From: Tychonema sp. LEGE 06208
GTDB lineage: Bacteria > Cyanobacteriota > Cyanobacteriia > Cyanobacteriales > Microcoleaceae
Reading direction: 5' to 3'
Assembly: GCF_015207505.1 (NCBI RefSeq)
Contig: NZ_JADEWT010000063.1
Coordinates: forward strand, 1 to 35,868
DNA length: 35,868 bases
In this document: positions 18,404 through 28,500 of the stretch, piece after piece
Numbering within the stretch: the first letter of the stretch is position 1
Layout of the letters: every line of letters begins with the position of its first letter
The notes under the pieces: generated by a model
Told to the model about the DNA's origin: nothing
Database searches by the model: none
The model's input: only the letters and a program-made list of their open reading frames with translations
Translations under genes and position numbers: made by a program

Positions 18404-19771
18404 ATGAACGCTACTACAGATTATTTAACATTTGAATTCAAAAAAAGCGGCCAAGCGGCAAATTCCGGCATTCCGAGTTCGGCTTACCTGCACGTACCTT
18501 TTTGTCGCCGCCGCTGTTACTACTGCGATTTTCCGGTTTTTGTGGTGGGCGATCGCAAAAATGGCGAAAATTCCGGCACAATCGTGCAATACGTTGCCGC
18601 ACTGTGTGAAGAAATTCAAGCAACTCCAAATTTAGGCGCATCTCTGAAAACAGTTTTTTTTGGTGGCGGCACGCCTTCGCTGCTTTCTGTCAGTCAGTTG
18701 AGCCATATTTTAGAGACTCTAGACGGCAAATTTGGGATTGCTGCTGGGGCGGAAATTTCTATAGAAATAGACCCCGGTACTTTTACTTTAGAACAGTTGC
18801 GGGGATATGTAGCGGCGGGAGTAAATCGAGTTAGTTTGGGAGTGCAAGCTTTTCAGGATGAATTGCTGCAAGCTTGCGGACGATCGCACTCTGTGGCAGA
18901 AATTTTTGAAGCAGTAGAAATCGTGCGATCGGCCGGGATTGTCAATTTCAGTTTAGATTTAATTTCGGGACTGCCGCACCAAACTTTAGAACAGTGGGAA
19001 ACTTCCCTTAAATCGGCGGTAGAAATTGGCCCGACTCACCTGTCGAGTTACGACTTAATTGTTGAGCCTGGAACGGCCTTCGGGCGCTACTTTGAAGCAG
19101 GCGCGCAGCCGCTACCGGCAGATGAAACTGCTGCTGAAATGTACCGTTTGGCGCGATCGATTTTGACTGGGGCTGGCTACGAACATTACGAAATTTCTAA
19201 TTACGCTAAGCCCGGTTATCAGTGCCGCCACAACCGCGTCTATTGGGAAAATCGCCCTTATTACGGTTTGGGAATGGGGGCGGCGAGTTACGTGCAAGGG
19301 CGGAGGTTGACAAGACCTCGCAAAACTCAAGAATATTATCAGTGGGTGCGATCGATCTGTGCGATCGCTTCAGCAGCCACCCCAAAAACAGGAGAGGAAA
19401 CCCCGCAGGATATTTACCCAGCACTCGATCAAAATGTTCAAGTCTCAGAAAATGACATTTTGTTAGAAACGCTGATGCTAGGCTTGCGTTTAACAGAAGG
19501 AGTTAGCCTTTCGGCGCTGACTCAACAGTTTACGCAGCAAACAGTCGATCGAATTTGGGATTGTTTGCAACCCTACTGGCGGCTGCGATGGGTGGAAATC
19601 GTGACAGCCGATCGGGAGATTTCCTACGGAATAGATCCGCTTGACGCAACTTTAGCCGAAGGCGCGAAACTGCCGCTTTCAGGAAATTTGAGGTTGAGCG
19701 ATCCTGAAGGTTTTTTATTTTCCAATACAATTTTAGCCGATTTGTTCAGCCAGCTAGGCAAGGATAACTAA
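18404..19771 (+). CDS. hemW: Radical SAM heme chaperone HemW (HemN-like)
   Basis: The 455-residue protein opens with YLHVPFCRRRCYYCDFPV, where C34, C38 and C41 form the radical-SAM CxxxCxxC motif. FFGGGTPSLL (about 85-94), SLGVQAFQDELL and the HYEISNYAKPG segment are typical of the HemN/HemW family, and a HemN C-terminal domain follows. HemW binds heme and is thought to insert it into respiratory enzymes. It is often misnamed oxygen-independent coproporphyrinogen oxidase. Position C+3 after the cluster (DFPV) agrees with HemW rather than HemN. The ATG at 18404 is just 5' of the conserved region. No operon partner is adjacent. Confidence 0.88.
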   Translation: MNATTDYLTFEFKKSGQAANSGIPSSAYLHVPFCRRRCYYCDFPVFVVGDRKNGENSGTIVQYVAALCEEIQATPNLGASLKTVFFGGGTPSLLSVSQLSHILETLDGKFGIAAGAEISIEIDPGTFTLEQLRGYVAAGVNRVSLGVQAFQDELLQACGRSHSVAEIFEAVEIVRSAGIVNFSLDLISGLPHQTLEQWETSLKSAVEIGPTHLSSYDLIVEPGTAFGRYFEAGAQPLPADETAAEMYRLARSILTGAGYEHYEISNYAKPGYQCRHNRVYWENRPYYGLGMGAASYVQGRRLTRPRKTQEYYQWVRSICAIASAATPKTGEETPQDIYPALDQNVQVSENDILLETLMLGLRLTEGVSLSALTQQFTQQTVDRIWDCLQPYWRLRWVEIVTADREISYGIDPLDATLAEGAKLPLSGNLRLSDPEGFLFSNTILADLFSQLGKDN

Positions 19772-19998
19772 CTGGCCTCTGAGCTGTACTCCCTCAGACA
19801 GTAACCGAGGGCGATCGAGCCAGGGCAGCAAATTAAAATTAGAGAAAAATTAATTGCTCCCTAGTTTGATTCCGTCAAAAAAGATATGTTTTCTATCGAT
19901 CCCTAAACAAAACTTAAAATCGAACTAAGCCTTGAGGTAGACGCAGCGACTGAAATCCGGCTGTCATACTTGAGATTGAAGATTTGAAAAAGATATCG
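19772..19998. other. Spacer downstream of hemW
   Basis: These 227 bp hold no gene. A weak CCCTC/GAGGG pairing (about 19789-19810) could be a short hairpin after hemW. The rest is AT-rich and should contain the promoter of the next small gene; no certain element is visible. Confidence 0.35.
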
Positions 19999-20256
19999 AT
20001 GGAAACTCTAACTCTCAAACGCCAGAACCTTCACAGCGAATCCATTCTTGTAACTAGCGATCCGCCCTGCACTTCTATTTCTAAATGCGCTTTTTGCTGT
20101 TACTACAAAGATCCAAAAGGATCGGTTGGTCACTGTCAATTGTTGAATGCACCTGTGAGGGGAGGATGGAAATCTTGCACCTTAGCAATGTCGCCTTTTG
20201 CACCTTCTTGGGAACAGGTAGAAAAAGGCAATGTTTCCCCCAGAGGCATTTATTAA
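19999..20256 (+). CDS. Small Cys-rich conserved cyanobacterial protein
   Basis: From ATG 19999 the protein has 85 residues. Its middle carries CAFCCYYKDPKGSVGHC, and a further Cys lies in GGWKSCTLA. The arrangement suggests a metal or disulfide site (C-x2-CC...C...C). The frame opens earlier at TTG 19984, but ATG 19999 is preferred. I recognise the type as a conserved cyanobacterial hypothetical but know no function. It precedes the DUF1830 gene on the same strand with about 96 bp between them; whether they share a transcript is unclear. Confidence 0.75.
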   Translation: METLTLKRQNLHSESILVTSDPPCTSISKCAFCCYYKDPKGSVGHCQLLNAPVRGGWKSCTLAMSPFAPSWEQVEKGNVSPRGIY

Positions 20257-20352
20257 TATACCCAAAGTATGTTTATTTTTTATTGTAATATGTTATATTA
20301 AGATCGGGCGAGCAGCCGATGGATTACACAATTTCACAAACAAGTAAAAAAA

Positions 20353-20625
20353 ATGAATTTGACAATGAATGAGGTGATTGCCGAACCTAATACGCGCATT
20401 TTGTGTTGGTATCTCAACAATACTAGCAAAGTGCAAATTGCTCGAATTACAAATATTCCTAATTGGTATTTTGAGCGGACGGTGTTTCCGGGAGAACGTT
20501 TTTTGTTTGAAGCGGTACCGGAAGCTAAATTAGAAATTTGGACAGCCGCAGAGACTGGTGGTGTGGCGTGCGAACCAATTTTGTGCGATCGACTGCAAGT
20601 AGAAGAATTAAGCACCGCTGATTGA
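20353..20625 (+). CDS. DUF1830-family protein
   Basis: The 90-residue protein contains RILCWYLNNTSKVQIARI and NIPNWYFERTVFPGERFLFE, segments I recognise from DUF1830, a cyanobacteria-restricted family of small soluble proteins of unknown role. Compact beta-rich content is likely. The ATG at 20353 (or a second ATG four codons later) fits the family N-terminus. A palindromic element follows 15 bp after the stop. Confidence 0.8.
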   Translation: MNLTMNEVIAEPNTRILCWYLNNTSKVQIARITNIPNWYFERTVFPGERFLFEAVPEAKLEIWTAAETGGVACEPILCDRLQVEELSTAD

Positions 20626-20929
20626 ACTGCAACAAAAATGGTAGGGTGCGTCAGTTTTGACATCTTAAAATCGTGCCGAAAAAGTCTCATGCTGACGCAC
20701 CCTTGATTTAATTCCGGGCGTGCGTCAGCATGAGATTCTTGGTTTGTCGCCAAAATAGTTGTAGCTGACGCACCCTACTTATCAGAAACCAGGTTTCTGG
20801 CGTGATTTATCGTTAAGCCCAAAACTCCTAGAAACCGGGTTTTTGGCCCCACATCAGCCCTAAAACTCTCTGAAATATCGATCTAAGCTAAATTATAGAA
20901 AATCCACCGCTCTTCAATCTTAAAACCCG
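20626..20929. repeat. Nested palindromic element (GTGCGTCAG family) plus GAAACC hairpins
   Basis: GTAGGGTGCGTCAG (20641-20654) pairs perfectly with CTGACGCACCCTAC (20765-20778). Inside, CTCATGCTGACGCAC (20686-20700) pairs perfectly with GTGCGTCAGCATGAG (20720-20734). The whole 138-bp unit could fold as a cruciform. Right after it, CAGAAACC-A-GGTTTCTG (20783-20799) is a perfect hairpin and AGAAACCGGGTTTTT (20830-20844) a related half. This is a MITE-like dispersed repeat, with possible terminator function for the DUF1830 gene. Confidence 0.85.
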
Positions 20930-22495
20930 ATGTCCCTCACCGAACAAATCCTCTCCCAAGTGCCGGGAAATGCCCTTGAAGGCCTGCAAAAGGTCGATCG
21001 ACTCTGGAACAACCTCAAACAAAACACCGCACCAGCACCCCAAGCAGTCAAGCACAACCAACAACCCCTCGAAACCCTCGACTTCGACATAGTTATCGGC
21101 GGCGGAACCCTAGGAATACTCATCGGAACAGCCTTAGCCGTGCGGGGTTGGCGAGTAGCCCTACTCGAACGCGGCATCCTGCGAGGGCGCGACCAAGAAT
21201 GGAACATTTCGCGCAAAGAATTAGACGCATTCTTAGAACTAAATTTGCTGACTGCTGCTGAAATAGACAAAGCAATAGCCACCGAATACAACCCAGCCCG
21301 CATCAGCTTTGCCAACACCCCCGACATTTGGGTGCGCGACGTACTAAACATCGGAATAGACCCAGTTTACCTCCTCGAAACCCTCAAACAAAAATTTCTC
21401 CAAGCCGGAGGCAAACTATTTGAAAACACACCATTTAAAACAGCAACAATTCACCCCAACGGAGTCGCAGTAGAAGCGGCAATTACAGATTTACCGACAG
21501 CCGAAAATTTATTTAAAACCAGATTATTCTTAGACGCAATGGGACATTTTTCCCCCATTGTCCGCCAAGCCAGACAAGGGAAAAAACCCGACGCAGTATG
21601 TTTAGTAGTCGGCACTTGCGCCCAAGGATATCCCAAAAACGAAACCGGCGACATATTTGCATCCTTCACCCCAATGCAAAATCAGTGCCAATACTTTTGG
21701 GAAGCATTTCCAGCCAGAGACGGGCGCACTACTTACTTATTTACCTATATAGACGCTGACACAGAAAGATTCAGTTTAGAAACATTATTTGAAGAATATT
21801 TGCGCTTGCTGCCCCAATATCAAAACGTCAAACTCGAACAGTTAAAATTCCAAAGAGCACTCTACGGATTCTTTCCCTGCTATCGCCAAAGTCCTCTAAA
21901 AATGCCTTGGAATCGCATACTTCCAGTCGGAGACAGTAGCGGTAGCCAATCGCCCCTCAGCTTCGGCGGTTTCGGCGCAATGGTGCGCCACCTCAAACGA
22001 TTGACCCTCGGAATTGACGAAGCTTTGACAAGCGAGAGTTTAGACAAAAAATCCCTTGCACTTTTGCAACCGTATCAGCCGAATCTATCTGTCACCTGGT
22101 TGTTTCAGCGTTCGATGAGTGCTGCGATGAATCAAAAAATAGATCCCAATCAAATCAATCAACTGTTGGCTGCTGTATTTCAGGTAATGGAAGAGTTGGG
22201 AGAACCGGTACTCAAACCGTTTCTGCAGGATATTGTGTTATTTCCGGCTTTGTCAAAAACCCTGTTTAAAACAGCAATTAGTCATCCTGGATTAGTGATG
22301 AAAATCATTCCGCAGGTGGGAATAGCTAATTTGCTTGATTGGATGGTTCATTATGTAAATTTAGGAATTTATACGGGATTGCAGCCGTTAGGGAAAGCGG
22401 TAGAACCGCAGGTTAAAAATTTGTCTGCAGAACAGAAATTTTATTTTAACCGATTAGTTGAAGCGTGGCAATACGGCGCGGGAGGCGATTATTAA
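20930..22495 (+). CDS. cruP: CruP, lycopene-cyclase-family FAD protein
   Basis: The 521-residue protein has an FAD-binding Rossmann start (DFDIVIGGGTLGILIGTALA, 51-70, with E80 at the second strand). The family signature GRDQEWNISRKEL follows, then IDAMGHFSPIVRQ-type and GDSSGSQSPLSFGGFGA segments. These match plant and cyanobacterial CruP, as I recall them, better than CruA. CruA/CruP proteins are relatives of lycopene cyclase; CruP has been linked to limiting carotenoid epoxide build-up under oxidative stress rather than to main-path cyclisation. The N-terminal helix VPGNALEGLQKVDRLW is a CruP-type lead. It stands alone with repeats on both sides. Confidence 0.85.
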   Translation: MSLTEQILSQVPGNALEGLQKVDRLWNNLKQNTAPAPQAVKHNQQPLETLDFDIVIGGGTLGILIGTALAVRGWRVALLERGILRGRDQEWNISRKELDAFLELNLLTAAEIDKAIATEYNPARISFANTPDIWVRDVLNIGIDPVYLLETLKQKFLQAGGKLFENTPFKTATIHPNGVAVEAAITDLPTAENLFKTRLFLDAMGHFSPIVRQARQGKKPDAVCLVVGTCAQGYPKNETGDIFASFTPMQNQCQYFWEAFPARDGRTTYLFTYIDADTERFSLETLFEEYLRLLPQYQNVKLEQLKFQRALYGFFPCYRQSPLKMPWNRILPVGDSSGSQSPLSFGGFGAMVRHLKRLTLGIDEALTSESLDKKSLALLQPYQPNLSVTWLFQRSMSAAMNQKIDPNQINQLLAAVFQVMEELGEPVLKPFLQDIVLFPALSKTLFKTAISHPGLVMKIIPQVGIANLLDWMVHYVNLGIYTGLQPLGKAVEPQVKNLSAEQKFYFNRLVEAWQYGAGGDY

Positions 22496-22708
22496 TTTGG
22501 TCAGTAATTGGGTTTGTAGTGAGGACTTTAGTCTGTATCAAAATCAGAGGAATAAAATCCTCATATCGTTTCTGGTTGCATCGGAATAATAAAATCGAGT
22601 CAACAGTTAACAATCAACCATTCAGTTTTTCGAGTCAACAGTCAACTGTCAACAGTCAACTGTCAACAGTTATATATGAGTGCAACCGGAATTGATATCA
22701 CTACAAAC
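22496..22708. repeat. Spacer with GAGGACT palindrome remnant and GTCAACA array
   Basis: GTAGTGAGGACTTTAGTCTG (22517-22536) belongs to the GAGTCC/GGACT repeat family, with a partial inverted arm (GAGGAATAAAATCCTCA, about 22548-22564). A GTCAACA/GTCAACT heptad-like array follows (about 22597-22670). No gene is seen. It separates convergent cruP and the lipid kinase gene. Confidence 0.7.
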
Positions 22709-23578
22709 TTATACAGGAGCTATAACTGCTAAAGCTTGGGGAATCACTCGGAATTTTGCAGGCGTGTGAGTGGTGATTTCACCGTCGGTATTAATCGAAC
22801 GGCGTTTGCTAGTATTAATCTCAAATTCTTGAGCGTGCAAGGCGCGAACCTTCGGCCAAGTGGTATAATTTCCTTGCCTCATTGCTGGCAGTAAAGCAAT
22901 GATTTCCCACCAATGGTGTGTCTCTAAACTGTACAAATCCAGTCGCTTGTCGTCGATGGTGGCATCTTCGGCAACTGTCATGCCGCCGCCGTAGTAGCGG
23001 CCGTTGCCTATGGCAATTTGAATTGTTTTTACATTAAAATATTGGTTGTTTACCTTGATTTCTGCTCTGAATGGTCGCGATTTAAAAATTGTCTGCAAAG
23101 CAGCCAAAGCATAAGCTAAAATTCCCCAGCGCTGCTTTACATCTTTAGTCAGTCTCTGGGTGATTTCGACGCTCAATCCCAAACTCGCTACATTAAAAAA
23201 ATGCTGTTGGTTTACCCAACCTATGTCTATAAGCCGAATTTTACCGCTGGCAATTACTTGAATAGCTGCGGATAAATCTGTAGGAATTCCGAGAGTGCGG
23301 GCTAAATCGTTAGCTGTTCCCATCGGCAAAATACCCAAGGGCAATTTAGCGTCCATCAAACCTTCGATGGCGCAGTTGAGTGTGCCGTCGCCGCCACCGA
23401 TGATGACTAATTCGACTTGATTTTGGTGGTTCCGAATTGTGTTGGAAATTTCGCTGGCGCTGTCGGTTGATTTTACTATTAATTCAAAACCAAGTGCTTC
23501 TAATTTGGCAGTGGCTTGAGATAATAGTTTTTTCCCTCTTCGAGAGTGCTGGTTTACTAAAAGGAGAGCTTTTTTCAT
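22709..23578 (-). CDS. YegS/DagK-type lipid kinase
   Basis: From ATG 23578 the protein has 289 residues, the normal length of the YegS/BmrU/DgkB family of soluble diacylglycerol-type lipid kinases, which phosphorylate lipid alcohols with ATP. Visible motifs are VIIGGGDGTLNCAIEGL (GGGDGT at 61-66), LPMGTANDLARTL (GTAND at 87-91) and AIGNGRYYGGGM. An upstream extension of 28 codons is open but begins in a repeat-like sequence and does not resemble the family. The exact lipid substrate cannot be read. It is convergent with cruP and has no operon partner. Confidence 0.9.
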   Translation of the reverse strand: MKKALLLVNQHSRRGKKLLSQATAKLEALGFELIVKSTDSASEISNTIRNHQNQVELVIIGGGDGTLNCAIEGLMDAKLPLGILPMGTANDLARTLGIPTDLSAAIQVIASGKIRLIDIGWVNQQHFFNVASLGLSVEITQRLTKDVKQRWGILAYALAALQTIFKSRPFRAEIKVNNQYFNVKTIQIAIGNGRYYGGGMTVAEDATIDDKRLDLYSLETHHWWEIIALLPAMRQGNYTTWPKVRALHAQEFEINTSKRRSINTDGEITTHTPAKFRVIPQALAVIAPV

Positions 23579-23912
23579 TAGAAAATGGGCAAATAGTTGG
23601 GTGAAAAAAATTAATGCTGTCACGGTTCGTAGTGCGGGATTTCGTCCACACTGCGAACCCAAGGAGGAAATGGCTTTATTTAATTGGGATTTATTAGATC
23701 TATTTTTATTTAGGTGGGAATTTGGTTTTTTGTTTCAAGAATATGACGAATTGATGATTTAAATGGATTGATTTAATGTTTTAATTATATTTTACCATGG
23801 GTGAGGGATTGACATAAATCTCAAATAATTGATAATTGTAGCAACAGATTGCGGGAGACGATCGCGCTTCTGGGCTAGCTGTCATCTACCTTCTTGAAGC
23901 TAAATTAAATTT
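23579..23912. other. Divergent intergenic region with a hairpin
   Basis: The 334 bp lie between the divergent lipid kinase and HEAT genes and should hold both promoters. GGTTCGTAGTGCGG (23624-23637) pairs with CCACACTGCGAACC (23646-23659) at 12 of 14 positions. This is another palindromic repeat rather than a clear operator. The rest is AT-rich with no gene. Confidence 0.6.
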
Positions 23913-25274
23913 ATGTCTCATATTTTAGAACAAGCGCAAGCCGCTGCCGATCGCCAAAACTGGCCTATTGTAGTCGAATGCTTGCAGCAAGTGACAGCCA
24001 ACCGCAGCCAGCCACAGGAAAAAATATTTTTAGAACAAGCCGTAAGTTTAGCAATACAAGCCTTGGAATGGGGGGATTTTCAAGACCGCTGGGAAATTGC
24101 TAAGGTATTGCCAAATCTGGGAAATAGCGCGATCGCACCTTTAATTGCTGCGATCGAAGACGAAGACGCAGACACCGAACCCAGGTGGTTTGCCGCCCGC
24201 ATTCTCGGAAAGTTCCCTCGCCCGGAAGTGATTGCAGCTTTAGTAAAATTAGTCAAAAATTCCGACGAAGAATTGAGCCAAATCGCGGCCCAAACCCTCG
24301 CCAATTTCGGCCCGACAGCTATAGAATCCCTAGCAACTCTATTGCAGCAGGAAGACTCGCGACAGTTTGCAACAGTAGCCCTCGCCCAAATTCGCCGCCC
24401 CGAAGCGATCGCCCCGCTGTTGAGTGTAGTCAAAGACTCTAGAATTGCGGTGCGGCTGGCTGCGATCGAGGCTTTGAGTAGTTTTCACGACTCCCGCATC
24501 CCGCCGGTACTGGTAGAAGCACTCAAAGATGTGGCGACATCAGTTAGAAAAGAAGCGGTGAGAGCTCTGGGAGTTCGCGCTTATTTAGATGCAGAATTAG
24601 ATTTAGTTAATTTGCTCAAACCTTTGCTTTGGGACATCCGATTTGAAGTGTCCCAACAAGCGGCGATCGCGATCGGGCGACTGAAAACCGATGCTGCAGC
24701 GTACAGTTTATTTGAATTCCTGCGAAACCCCGCAACTCCCCTGGAATTGCAAATCGAAACTGTGCGCGCCCTAGGCTGGAGCGAAACTGCTGTTGCTTTA
24801 GAATATTTGCAAACTGCGCTGATTGGGCGATCGGTTTTTAACGCACAACGGAGCGAATTCACAAATAGCGATCGAGTGCTAAATGCCAGCGAATCCTTAC
24901 AAATTGATAACATTAATCCTGCTGTTTGTCAAGAAATTGCCGCTGTTTTAGGGCGAGGGTCAAAGCCGGAGTTAAAAATAAAAGCTGCAGAAATTGCGAT
25001 CGGTTTGCTGGAGGGGAATTATCCGGCGGTGCAGCCTCCCGAAATCAAACAATCTTTAGCTTTAGCGTTAGGACAATTAGGTGATATTAGAGCGCTAAAC
25101 GCGCTGATTCAATTGTTAGGCGACGGCGATAATAGCGTCAGGCTGCACGGCGCTGCAGCACTCAAACGGCTTGGTGCGGCGGAGGTTCGGCAGCAATTAG
25201 AAAGTTTAGTTAAGCAAGACAATCTGGAACCGGGATTGAGAGAGGGAATTGCGATCGCCCTGCAAGAATGGTAG
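23913..25274 (+). CDS. HEAT-repeat protein
   Basis: The 453-residue protein is built of about 30-residue helical repeats from residue 55 to the end, for example VRLAAIEALSSFHD, VRKEAVRALGVRA and VRLHGAAALKRLG, each with the A/L/V pattern of HEAT repeats. It resembles the PBS-lyase HEAT-like repeats of CpcE/NblB-type proteins. However, it has no adjacent phycobiliprotein gene, so a bilin role is not supported. No signal peptide or membrane segment is seen. A less regular insert (about 305-345) interrupts the repeats. It likely acts as a protein-binding scaffold. Confidence 0.8.
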   Translation: MSHILEQAQAAADRQNWPIVVECLQQVTANRSQPQEKIFLEQAVSLAIQALEWGDFQDRWEIAKVLPNLGNSAIAPLIAAIEDEDADTEPRWFAARILGKFPRPEVIAALVKLVKNSDEELSQIAAQTLANFGPTAIESLATLLQQEDSRQFATVALAQIRRPEAIAPLLSVVKDSRIAVRLAAIEALSSFHDSRIPPVLVEALKDVATSVRKEAVRALGVRAYLDAELDLVNLLKPLLWDIRFEVSQQAAIAIGRLKTDAAAYSLFEFLRNPATPLELQIETVRALGWSETAVALEYLQTALIGRSVFNAQRSEFTNSDRVLNASESLQIDNINPAVCQEIAAVLGRGSKPELKIKAAEIAIGLLEGNYPAVQPPEIKQSLALALGQLGDIRALNALIQLLGDGDNSVRLHGAAALKRLGAAEVRQQLESLVKQDNLEPGLREGIAIALQEW

Positions 25275-25569
25275 GAAAATAAGTCTTGTTGACTGTTGAC
25301 TGTTGACTGTTGACTGTTGACTGTTATCTGTTATCTGTTATCTGTTATTTGTTAACCAATAGCTGTCAACAAATAACCAACAACTAACAACCAACAACTA
25401 ACAACCAACAACTAACAACTAACAACCAACAACCAACAACCAACAACTAACAACTAACAACTAACAACCAACAACCAACAACCAACAACCAACAACCAAC
25501 AACCAACAACCAACAACTAACAACTAACAACCAACAACTAACAACTAACAACTAACAACTAACAACTGA
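25275..25569. repeat. Long heptad arrays: GTTGACT and AACAACY types
   Basis: A GTTGACT array (about 25288-25350, drifting to GTTATCT) is followed by an AACAACC/AACAACT/AACTAAC array running about 25376-25569, close to 190 bp and the longest in the window. The array ends at the TAG stop codon of the histidine kinase on the minus strand. No gene lies here. Unit length is 7 bp with single-base variants, and there are no spacers. Confidence 0.9.
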
Positions 25570-28500
25570 CTAAATTGGCAATCGCACCCCAAAAGTCGAG
25601 CCTAGTCCTAGGCCGGGACTTTCGACCCAGACAGTGCCGCCGTGGAGTTCCACCAGATGGCGGACGATCGCCAATCCCAGTCCCAGCCCGCCGTAATTGC
25701 GCGTAGAACTGCTGTCAGCTTGGCGGAAGCGATCGAACACAAACGGTAAAAACTCCTTGCTGATGCCAATTCCGGTATCGGTGATGGCGATCGTCACAGA
25801 GTGAACCGGAGACACAGACAAAATGGCACCACCAGCCGATCGCGATTCCCCCTCATCCCAGACCCTGATTTCTATGCGACCTCCCCGCGGCGTAAACTTA
25901 ATTGCATTCGAGAGCAAATTCCACACCACCTGCTGCAAACGAGCAGCATCGCCCCTCAAGGTACTCACTCCTTCGCCGTAATAACTCACCAATTCAACTC
26001 CGCGAGCTTCAGCATCAGGAATCAGGGCCTTGACGGCCGTTTCTACAGTCCCAACCAAATTCACCGGGGACAGCTTCAAACACACTTTACCGCTGACAAT
26101 CCGGGAAACGTCCAGCAAATCCTCAATCATCTGAGTCTGCAACCGCCCGTTTCGCTCGATCGTCTCCAAAGCCACAGCCGTTTTTTCGGGACTCAACTTG
26201 CGCTGTCGCAGTATCTGAGACCAGCCCACCACCGCGTTGAGAGGAGTCCGCAACTCGTGGGAAAGCGTTGCCAAAAACTCGTCTTTAATCCGGTTGGTCT
26301 CGGAAGCTTCCCGGTAAAGCCGCGCATTGTCGATCGCCACCGCCGCATCCCGCGCCAAATCCGACAGCAAAACCAAATCGGCGTACTCGCAGCGGCGGCC
26401 AGACTCCCCGCACAGCAGCGAAATCGCTCCCAGCGTCCGCCCGCGAGCCATCAGCGGCACGCAGATTGCCGATAGCGGGCTATGGGAACACAGCACCAAC
26501 AGCAATTCCCTGTCCGGTACCACCGCTTCGAGGGCCCAATTCGGTATTTCGGGGTAAAGTTTCGCCTCCCCAGTCCGCAGCACCTTTGCCACTCCGTGCC
26601 TTCCCTGGGGGTCTACCGGCAAGCGCTGGTCGATTTGCCACAGCAGGGCGACTTTGTTCGGATCGGAGTTAGCAACTGCTTGCAAGCGGAGCGAGCCGTC
26701 GGGTTCGATTAAATGCACGCAGCACCAATCCCCCAACTCAGGTACTGCTAAATCTGCCAGACCTTGCAGCGCCTGCTGGTAATCTAGGGAAGCCGAGGAC
26801 AGCAAAGCCAAGGCTCGGGCGCGGAAATCGGCTGTTTGGGTCCATCGGTGGCGATCGTCAATATCCGTACAAGTCCCGAACCACTTGAGGATTTTCCCCT
26901 CAGCATCCCGCACGGGTGTTGCCCGACCCAGATGCCAGCGGTAAGCCCCATCAGATGCCCGTTTAAAGCGGTATTCCACCTCATAAGTCTCCCCAGTCTG
27001 CACCGAGTTATTCCAGCGTTCTAGGGTGTGTTCCACGTCATCTGGATGCAAAGCTGGCTGCCACCCCCAGCCTTTAGTTTCCTCCAGCGTCATGCCGCTA
27101 TATTCAAACCAGCCCTGGTTGCAATAGTCGAGGGAACCGTTGGGCAAAGCAGTCCAAACTATTTGCGGGATGGCTTCAGCGAGGGCGCGGTACAACTGTT
27201 CGCTGGCTTCTGTTTGGCGGCGGGCTACTTGTTCCCGCGCCAAGGCGAGATTCCGCTGTTCTTCGGCTTGTTTGCGATCGCTGATGTCGCCGATCGCCCC
27301 GATCAATTTGTAGGGATTGCCTTGAGAGTCAAGCACTGCCATGCCGCGATCGATCCAGTGCAGCCAGCCGCCGGCTTGGTTCTGAACGCGGTATTCCTCA
27401 AAAAATGGGGCAGCAGAACTGTCTGGCGCGCTCAAATATCGATCGACCGCCGCCATGACTCGCGATCGGTCTTCCGAATGCAAGATACTGTTCCAAGCTG
27501 CTCTCGTCCTCGGAAATCCGCCTTTTTCGTACTCCAAATGTTCGTCTATCTCACCGAACCACAGCACGATACCCGTATCGATATCCCATTCGTAAATCAA
27601 ATCGCTAGCACTTTTTGCCGCAATCCGAAACCGTTCTTCAGACTGTCGCAGCACTTCCACAAAATTAAAGCGTTCCGTCACGTCCAAAACCAGAGACAGC
27701 ACCGATATCAACTGTCCAGAATCGCTGTAAAAAGCCGAATTGTACCACTCGCAGTGGAGCAACGAACCGCCCTTATTATAATTGCTGTTGCGAACTACAT
27801 TGCAGCGAGTCTGTGGGTTTTTTAAACTATCAATTGCCGATTGTACATCTTCAAAATCGCCATACCCAATAAAATTCCATTCGCTAAAATGCTTGCCTAA
27901 AACTTCTCTTTTCTTCCACCCAAAAATCTTTTCGGCAGCCGGCGACCACCCGCTGATGCGACAATTTTCATCCCACTCAATCACAGCTAGGGGTGTATTT
28001 TCAAAATGAGAAGTTAGTTTTTGCATCGCGTCGCCCAAAGATGCTTCTACTTGCTTGCGCTCAGTAATATCGCTAAAAGAAATCGCTATACCGTCGCCCA
28101 ATTTAACCGTCACAATCCGAAACCAGCCGACAATGCCTTCGCTGTTGTAATAAATCTCGGTATCTAGGGGAGTTCCTGTTTCTACAACTTCCACGTAACG
28201 GTCGAACAAATTGCGCTCTTTATGACCGGGTAGCACTTCCAGCAATCGCTTTCCGATTAATTCTTCAGGAGTCATGTGCTGAATTCTTGCCGCTGCGGGA
28301 TTGACGTATTCCCATTCAAAATCTACAATTTTAGATTCGTCGCGAAGGCTGCGGAACACGTTAAATCCATCTATAGATAATTCCTGAAAAACGCGGAAGC
28401 GTTCTTCACTTTCTTGTAGCTTGCTTACAGTATCGAGTAGAAGTTGCTCGACTCGCTCGCGCTGCGCTATTTCTGCGAGCAATTGCTGGTTAATTTGCTG

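Noticed and set aside
23624..23659. GGTTCG hairpin as a possible tRNA T-arm
   Set aside because: No acceptor, D or anticodon arms can be fitted around it.
25376..25569. AACAACY array as a possible CRISPR
   Set aside because: Units are 7 bp with no spacers and no cas genes are present.
25801..26475. Plus-strand 224-codon frame opposite the histidine kinase
   Set aside because: It is antisense to a well supported kinase core, rich in Arg, Gln and Pro, as expected of a shadow frame.
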